Source of the DNA: Bdellovibrionales bacterium
GTDB taxonomy: Bacteria; Bdellovibrionota; Bdellovibrionia; Bdellovibrionales; JAMPXM01
Assembly: GCA_005793615.1 (NCBI GenBank)
Contig: SXRI01000128.1
Location: forward strand, 1 to 13,672
DNA: 13,672 nt
Direction: 5' to 3'
A program made the position numbers and the translations under genes. Below, piece after piece: positions 6,380-11,905 of this stretch; position 1 is the stretch's first letter; each line of letters begins with the position of its first letter. The notes below the pieces were generated by a model, which was not told the DNA's origin, searched no databases, and was given only the letters and a program-made list of their open reading frames with translations.

Positions 6380-8220
6380 CAGTCCACCTTGATCCTTTTC
6401 ACCGTCGGAGCTTTCAATCCGGACTTATCGGGAACCACCAGGGTTCGCGCAGCACTCGGCTGGCTCATTCGCCCCCATTGGTCATAGGCATCGAGCTTCA
6501 CCGAATAGGAACCGGGCATCAGGTTTTTAAACGGCACGAGCGTCGTTGTCAGACGTTTATTAAAGAGTTCGCGACCGGATTTATTCGTGATCACGAGTTG
6601 ATATTCCTTGGCGCCCTCGAGCGGCTGCCATTTCAGCTCGATTCGTCCGTCCGAACCAGAGCGAATAGGATCTTCTTTGGGCAGTAGCAGCGGGGCAGGC
6701 AAAAGAGGTGCCTCGATGGAAGTGACTTCAATTGCTTCCGACTGACCGACGACGTGTTCGTACTGATCGACGCCTTCGACACTTGCGAGGTAACGACCGG
6801 CCTGCAAAAGTTTTGCCTTCGCCATCGGTTCTTTGAAACTTTGGCGCAGAGCCTCTTCATCTGACTTCTCGACGGAATCATCCTTTACCCGCTTAAGTCG
6901 AAGACGGTAGCCGACGATCTCATCTGTTCGCGCCTCAGGGCGCCACGAGAGTTCTAGTTCTGGCGTTAGACCGAAAACCTGCACATGGCGTGACTCCGGA
7001 ATGGTCCAAGTGATCCGCGCTGGCGGTTTCGCGATGACCGCACGCACGCGTACCGAGAATTTGTACAGCGGACTCAGTTCTGGTTCGGGAAACTCCGGAT
7101 AGTGAGTCACCACTCGCGCGAAATAAACTCCCTCGGCGAGATCAGGACTCAGGATACCTTCATTGCCGGAGAGTTCTTTGGCGAAGACCATCTTTGTCAA
7201 GAGCGGATCGGACCCGACCTTGAGCTGAACCATTTTCGCACCCGGCTGCTGCTGCCATTTGAATTCAACTTGCGCCGGTGCTTTGTCCACGGCAACCACA
7301 GTGTCATTGGCGGGGGCGCTGAGAAGGACCGGGGGCCGACCACGTACCTCGATACGATAGGCGACGCTTGTCTGCATCACCTCGTCTGATGTGCGCGATC
7401 GCGCCACGAGAGAAAACCAGTGTTTTCCGTAAGGCACTGCGGCTATCGCCGTATCAGCTTGCTCTGGATCATTCTCGACTAAAGCTTTCATTTGCCGACG
7501 CGTTGGACCGACGAGTAGTTGAACTTTCCAAGAGGGATCAAGTCCCTTCCAGCGGAAACGGACTTTGTTTCCGGAGTTGGAGTGGAGAAAGTGCGGTTGC
7601 TGTGTTGAGGGCGAAAGGATTTCAATCCTCGTCGTAGAGGTTTGAGTGGAGCCAAGAGACGACTGCTCGCCCTTCTTAAGTTCGCGCGCTTTGCCGCCAG
7701 TGTCTTTGAGCTTGGCACTGCCTTCGAGAACTTCGACATCGAGACGGTTCCCGGCGCCGCGACTGAGCGAGGCCTTCGCACCGGAAAGATCGACACTCTT
7801 ATTCCCCGACTTGAGAACGAGCGAATCCGCATCTCCGTTAACTGCTTTGGCATCCACGAAAAGTGAACCCTCAAGAAGATCGAGACTGATTGCGCGTTCG
7901 GATTTTTGCAGAACCACGAGCGACTCGGGCTCAAGTTCGATGTAACGACCATCGTCGAACCGGATCCGTAGATCGCCGTTCTCCGAAGTACGAATTGTTT
8001 CGCCGTCATGCAGGTCATCGCCCGTATTGACACTTTCCCAGAGCAGACGCGCCGCCGGTCGACGCAGCACCTCGTTATTCACCTCTGCCGCTTGGGCAAC
8101 CAACGGCGTGGAACTCGCTGAATTTTGTTTAGTTTCACGAAAGTACCAAAAGAGAGTGCCGGCCGCGCAGCTGAAAGACAGCAACACGGCGATCGCCAGT
8201 TTTTGCATAAGCGATTTCAT
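6379..8220 (-). CDS. Membrane-anchored FecR-domain protein with four FN3-like modules
   Basis: The 613-residue protein begins with a hydrophobic segment (about 6-27) that looks like an uncleaved signal anchor. A FecR-type domain follows (about 60-190), recognisable by GETIRTSENGDLRIRF, DGRYIELEPES and LLEGSLFVDAK. The rest is four FN3-like modules (about 200-292, 297-392, 396-500, 506-597); the last carries WQPLEGAKEYQL (W531), close to motifs in the next protein. It should sit in the inner membrane with its body in the periplasm. Classical FecR proteins relay outer-membrane receptor signals to ECF sigma factors. Here no sigma gene is present and a cyclase closes the operon, so the output may be cAMP (inference). 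GGGAGG about 8 nt before ATG 8220 supports the start. This is the first gene of the operon. Confidence 0.85.
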   Translation of the reverse strand: MKSLMQKLAIAVLLSFSCAAGTLFWYFRETKQNSASSTPLVAQAAEVNNEVLRRPAARLLWESVNTGDDLHDGETIRTSENGDLRIRFDDGRYIELEPESLVVLQKSERAISLDLLEGSLFVDAKAVNGDADSLVLKSGNKSVDLSGAKASLSRGAGNRLDVEVLEGSAKLKDTGGKARELKKGEQSSLGSTQTSTTRIEILSPSTQQPHFLHSNSGNKVRFRWKGLDPSWKVQLLVGPTRRQMKALVENDPEQADTAIAAVPYGKHWFSLVARSRTSDEVMQTSVAYRIEVRGRPPVLLSAPANDTVVAVDKAPAQVEFKWQQQPGAKMVQLKVGSDPLLTKMVFAKELSGNEGILSPDLAEGVYFARVVTHYPEFPEPELSPLYKFSVRVRAVIAKPPARITWTIPESRHVQVFGLTPELELSWRPEARTDEIVGYRLRLKRVKDDSVEKSDEEALRQSFKEPMAKAKLLQAGRYLASVEGVDQYEHVVGQSEAIEVTSIEAPLLPAPLLLPKEDPIRSGSDGRIELKWQPLEGAKEYQLVITNKSGRELFNKRLTTTLVPFKNLMPGSYSVKLDAYDQWGRMSQPSAARTLVVPDKSGLKAPTVKRIKVD

Positions 8221-8433
8221 TTCGGCAACCTCCCGATCTCATTTCGGAATTTCGGGATTTCCCAGCGAGCCCAGAACTCCTGACCAGGACTTCATTTTTA
8301 TGAGTTTTTTTAAGATCTTACGAAAATCCAGTACCGCTTCGAGACAGGCAGAAAATCGACGCCGAAGTTTCAAGTTTAGGCGCATTTATACCGACTAATA
8401 TTGAGTAGTTTTGCTGACAATTTGGAGAGGTTG
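8221..8433. promoter_or_regulatory. Divergent control region between cyclase operon and fibre operon
   Basis: These 213 nt separate two divergent operons and must hold both promoters. The Shine-Dalgarno of the FecR gene is at 8228-8233 (minus strand) and that of the lipoprotein gene at 8424-8430. TAAGATCTTA (8311-8320) is a perfect 10-bp palindrome next to a T-run, and TCCTGACCAGGA (8278-8289) is a short inverted repeat. ATTTCGG is repeated at 8240-8254. I see no gene or RNA in it and no clear CRP-type TGTGA-N6-TCACA site. Confidence 0.6.
8370..8398 (+). promoter_or_regulatory. Possible sigma-28-like promoter of the fibre operon
   Basis: TCAAGTTT (8370-8377) and ACCGACTAA (8390-8398), 12 nt apart, resemble the FliA consensus TAAAGTTT-N11-GCCGATAA. 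The -35 side matches at 7 of 8, but the -10 side has one extra base and a G-to-A change. A sigma-70-type TAATAT overlaps at 8396-8401. Either would start transcription about 20 nt before the lipoprotein Shine-Dalgarno. The assignment is tentative. Confidence 0.25.
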
Positions 8434-8742
8434 ATGTCTCGTTGCGGAACGTTTCTACGAATTGGCGCGCTCGCCGCGCTCGCTCTCGCTTCGACGGCGT
8501 GTCTTAAGTTCACGCCGGATGTGACAGCTTTGTCTTCGCAAGGCGAAACTCGTCCTTCGATCCCCGCCAACGGTTATCTTTCCAGTTTCAGCGGCCGCCA
8601 GGCGACCTCTTTGGCCGCCGGTTACAAACTGAAGAGCAGTCTCGATCGCGTCTCGAGTGCGAAAAACACCAGTGTCACTCTCGGCTACATGCAAAAAATC
8701 TCGCCAATCACCCAAACACAAACCAGCGGCGGTTCACAATGA
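8434..8742 (+). CDS. Small probable lipoprotein, partner of the fibre gene
   Basis: I do not recognise a family. The 102-residue product has a short basic start (MSRCGTFLR), a hydrophobic core (IGALAALALAS) and STAC-LKF, which looks like a lipobox with Cys23, although the -3 residue is Ser rather than Leu. The mature part of about 80 residues is Ser/Thr-rich with no clear domain. ATG 8434 is preferred over the in-frame TTG at 8401: GGAGAGG (8424-8430) lies just upstream, and the longer form would bury the signal sequence behind 11 polar residues. Its TGA overlaps the ATG of the fibre gene (ATGA), so the two are translationally coupled. This suggests a role in export, anchoring or quality control of the fibre (inference). 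Confidence 0.7.
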   Translation: MSRCGTFLRIGALAALALASTACLKFTPDVTALSSQGETRPSIPANGYLSSFSGRQATSLAAGYKLKSSLDRVSSAKNTSVTLGYMQKISPITQTQTSGGSQ

Positions 8743-11657
8743 ATTGTCTAAGTTGTTTTTGGGTGCGAATTTCAGTACTGCTAGCCGGTTTGGTGATGTT
8801 CACGGCAATCAGTTCGCGGGCCGAGGCACAGGCGCTTTACTACCACGGTCAGCTCACCAATCCGCAGGGCGAAGCGGTCGCCAGTCAAAATCCGATTTTT
8901 CGCGTGCAGATCAAATCACCGGATGGCACCTGTCTGCTCTACGAAGAAACCCATAATTCGATTTCGACCTCGATTGAAGGCGCATTCACCATCCCGCTCG
9001 GCAAAGGCGATACGACTTCCGGCTCGTTTACCACGGCCTTCAAAAATGGTTCTTCGTCCATCACCTGTCTTTCGGGCGGGCCCTATACTCCGACCAACGC
9101 CTACGACACCCGGCAGTTCGTCTTGTCGTTTACCTTCGACGGCACGACTTGGGACTCGTTTACCCCTGAGACCATCGCCCAGACCGCATTGGCGATGGAT
9201 GCCGCGACCGTCTCTGGCCTAACGGCTAACAACCTTCTCCGGGTGGATGACAGTGCCGCGGGGTCAAATCTAACACCCTTCACTTTGAGTCAACTCAACT
9301 CACTGACGGCCCTGATCAATGGCACCAGCACCCAATACGTCACCGTCTCCAGCAGCCTCGGAGCAAAGATGCCATCGGTGGCCAGCCAACCCGGTTCGCC
9401 TACATCGGGCGCTATTTGGTTCGATACCATTTCAAATAAACTAAAATACTATGATGGCACTACCGTGCAGACCTTCAACACCAGTACTGCGACTGGCACC
9501 GTGACCGGAAACGAGATCACGTCGGGCACCATCGCCGGCACAACAGCGATCAACACCAGTGGCAATATCGTTACCTCAGGCGGAGTCAGCTCTGTCACCA
9601 ACAGCACCAACAACCTTCGCATCTACGATGGTGCCACCAAATATGTACAGTTCACGGCACCCGCCGGTTTAGCTGCCAACTATGGCTTGATTCTTCCGGG
9701 TGCCTTACCGGTATCAAACGGCCAGGTTCTTACTTCGGACACCGCTGGGAATCTCACATGGACCACACCAACTGCGGCGACATTGACCTCTGTAGGTGTG
9801 ACCTCGCCAGTTTTGAACTCGGGCACGGCCTCCGCACCGATCATCGCCATTCAACAAGCCAACGGCACCCAAGGAGGCTATCTCTCGAGTGCCGATTGGA
9901 CGACCTTTAATTCCAAACTCAGTTCCACGCTTGCTGATAGTAGCATCTGGGTCGGTAACGGCAGTGGTACTGCGACTGCGGTAGCGCCCGGGGGCGACGT
10001 CACCATGCTCAACACCGGCGCATTTACGGTGGCGAAGATTCAGGGAAAATCTGTCAATGCTACGGCGCCGAGTAGCGCCGGTCAGGTCCTGCGATGGGAT
10101 GGCACTAGTCAGTATGTAGCGGCGCAACTCGCTACCGGCGATATCTCAGGCCTGTCGACATCTTTAAGTAGTAAAATCGATTCATCGCAAATGCCGGCCA
10201 ACTGCTCCGCCAATCAAACTCTGACCTTTGTTTCGCCCACTGGCTCATGGAGTTGTTCAAACATCACGGTGACCGGCTCGGCGTTCGGCTCGCAATCAGC
10301 CAACCTTGTGTTCGCTGCACCAAATGGCTCGGCTGGTAACCCGACCTTCCGTTCCCTGGTCGCGGGCGACATTCCTGCTCTCGACGCCAACAAAATCACT
10401 ACTGGAACTTTTGGAGTCGCCAACGGCGGCACCGGAATTTCTAGTTTGGCAACGAACTCTCTATTATATGGTAACGGCACGGGCGCGATGAGTTCGTTGG
10501 CGCCGACCAACAGTGGGGTGCTCACCAGCACCGCTGGCGGAGTGCCACAATGGTCGCTGCTTTCGGCCGACACGTTCACGCAGTACGCACTTCTTGCAGG
10601 ACGTGCTGGTGGGCAGTCTTTAGCCGGCGGCACTGCTGCCAGTGAAAACCTAACTTTGGATTCGACGGCACATGCAACCAAGGGAAAATTGGTCTTAGCG
10701 CCAAACGGTGGTGAGGTTGGTATTGGCACGACCTCCCCCCAAGGAAAATTAGAAGTGGTCGCTGGCTCTGATTACAATGCGCTCACAATCGGCTACAATA
10801 TCGCAAGCGGCAGTGCCAACGGCGGAATGATCACCGGTAAACGCAAAACTCAAACCAACGCCCCATTCTCCGGCCTTGGCACCTGGGATGATGGCATTAA
10901 TCGTAGTTTATTTATTGGTGGTGGCACCTGGGGGCGTCCTGATGCTACCCTCCTAAAATTTCACACGGCAACGACATACTCGGAAACCATTGACCAAGGC
11001 CAGGAGCGCATGCGCATCACGGCTGCCGGCAACGTCGGTATCGGCACCACAAACCCTGGCGAACGGCTAGAGATATCAAGCGGGGTCGCCAACACCTCAG
11101 GTCTTAAGTTCACCAACTTTACCTCGACAGCTCCGACCGGCACCGGCCAACCAGTGGGTGTCGATGCCTCGGGCAATTTAATCACCGTCTCAGTATCTGG
11201 GTCGGGTACGGTAAACTCCGGCACACTCAATCAAATGGCATTCTACAATGCGACTGGCTCGGCGGTGAGTGGTAACGCGAATGTCACCGCCAACAACGGC
11301 GTTCTTAGCTTGGGTCAAGCGGGCTCGGTGATTGGTGGCTTGAACTTGAACGGTAACACCAGCGGCACGGTGAGCATCAACCCACAAGCGGCGGCTGGCA
11401 CATATAACTTTAATTTACCTGTTGATGCTGGCACGAGCGCTCAAGTGCTGACTTCAGGTGGTGGCGCTGCGGCTCCGATGACTTGGACAACGCTGGCGAC
11501 TTCGGCGACGACCGATACAACGAACGCGAGCAACATTGCGAGTGGCACACTGGGTGTTGCACGCCTTCCGACAGTGACTGTGCCGTATGGTGGTACTGGA
11601 CTTACAAGCGTTGCAACGAACTCTCTATTATATGGTAAAACGGCGCGGGTAACATGA
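8739..11657 (+). CDS. N-terminal part of a secreted mosaic fibre/adhesin (MAT-like)
   Basis: The 972-residue frame begins with a signal peptide (1 to about 30-32, AEA/QA) and an N-terminal domain (about 33-155: YYHGQLTNPQGEAV, PDGTCLLYEE). Such a domain is typical of large Bdellovibrio surface fibres. Tail-fibre-like modules follow: PGSPTSGAIWFD..KYYDG, SSADWTTFNSKLSS, GDVTMLNTGAFTVAKIQG, SAGQVLRWDGTSQYV, CSANQTLTFVSPTGSWSC, GGTG..TNSLLYGNG and NVGIGTTNPGERLEIS. These Gly/Ser/Thr/Asn-rich repeats form trimeric beta fibres in phage tails and MAT proteins. The last eight codons, after TATGGT, are out of frame because of the insertion at 11637-11640, and the TGA at 11655 is an artefact of that shift. 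Its start overlaps the lipoprotein stop. The role, probably cell-surface attachment, is inferred from family style. Confidence 0.8.
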   Translation: MNCLSCFWVRISVLLAGLVMFTAISSRAEAQALYYHGQLTNPQGEAVASQNPIFRVQIKSPDGTCLLYEETHNSISTSIEGAFTIPLGKGDTTSGSFTTAFKNGSSSITCLSGGPYTPTNAYDTRQFVLSFTFDGTTWDSFTPETIAQTALAMDAATVSGLTANNLLRVDDSAAGSNLTPFTLSQLNSLTALINGTSTQYVTVSSSLGAKMPSVASQPGSPTSGAIWFDTISNKLKYYDGTTVQTFNTSTATGTVTGNEITSGTIAGTTAINTSGNIVTSGGVSSVTNSTNNLRIYDGATKYVQFTAPAGLAANYGLILPGALPVSNGQVLTSDTAGNLTWTTPTAATLTSVGVTSPVLNSGTASAPIIAIQQANGTQGGYLSSADWTTFNSKLSSTLADSSIWVGNGSGTATAVAPGGDVTMLNTGAFTVAKIQGKSVNATAPSSAGQVLRWDGTSQYVAAQLATGDISGLSTSLSSKIDSSQMPANCSANQTLTFVSPTGSWSCSNITVTGSAFGSQSANLVFAAPNGSAGNPTFRSLVAGDIPALDANKITTGTFGVANGGTGISSLATNSLLYGNGTGAMSSLAPTNSGVLTSTAGGVPQWSLLSADTFTQYALLAGRAGGQSLAGGTAASENLTLDSTAHATKGKLVLAPNGGEVGIGTTSPQGKLEVVAGSDYNALTIGYNIASGSANGGMITGKRKTQTNAPFSGLGTWDDGINRSLFIGGGTWGRPDATLLKFHTATTYSETIDQGQERMRITAAGNVGIGTTNPGERLEISSGVANTSGLKFTNFTSTAPTGTGQPVGVDASGNLITVSVSGSGTVNSGTLNQMAFYNATGSAVSGNANVTANNGVLSLGQAGSVIGGLNLNGNTSGTVSINPQAAAGTYNFNLPVDAGTSAQVLTSGGGAAAPMTWTTLATSATTDTTNASNIASGTLGVARLPTVTVPYGGTGLTSVATNSLLYGKTARVT
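10425..10739 (+). repeat. Fibre module 1, copy 1
   Basis: This 105-residue module runs from GGTGISSLATNSLLYGNG to EVGIGTTSP. It pairs with 11589-11905; by hand alignment about 86 of 105 residues agree once the frameshift is corrected. It is the reference that reveals the extra two bases in copy 2. Confidence 0.85.
11067..11246 (+). repeat. Fibre module 2, copy A
   Basis: This 60-residue module (LEISSGVANTSGLKFTNF to LNQMAFY) is repeated at 12551-12730 with exactly the same length and about 54 of 60 identical residues. The DNA differs at many synonymous positions. Confidence 0.88.
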
Positions 11658-11905
11658 GTGTGCTTGCTCCGAGCAATAGCGCTGTGTTGACTTCTACCGG
11701 CGCGGGAGTTCCGCAATGGTCGCTGCTCAGTGCTGACTCATTCACGCAGTATGCGCTTCTCGCGGGCCGCGCCGGAGGCCAAACACTCACTGGCGGCACA
11801 GCAGCGAGCGAGAATTTCACAATTGACTCGACTGCGCACGCGACCAAAGGATACCTCGTTCTAGCTCCGACTGGCGGCAATGTCGGTATCGGAACTTCAT
11901 CCCCG
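11589..11905 (+). repeat. Fibre module 1, copy 2, carrying the 2-nt insertion
   Basis: This is the second copy of the 105-residue module (GGTGLTSVATNSLLYG to NVGIGTSSP). It is 317 nt long against 315 in copy 1; the surplus lies in AAAA at 11637-11640. Confidence 0.85.

Noticed and set aside
7488..8033. 181-codon alternative frame within the FecR gene
   Set aside because: It lies on the same strand as an intact gene with recognisable domains, has biased composition, and lacks any domain of its own.
8401..8433. Upstream TTG start for the lipoprotein
   Set aside because: It would place 11 polar residues before the signal sequence and put the Shine-Dalgarno inside the gene.
11630..11657. Programmed ribosomal frameshift at TATGGTAAAACGG
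   Set aside because: A -1 slip would need the Lys tRNA to pair with TAA, there is no X-XXY-YYZ heptamer in frame, and I see no strong downstream pseudoknot.
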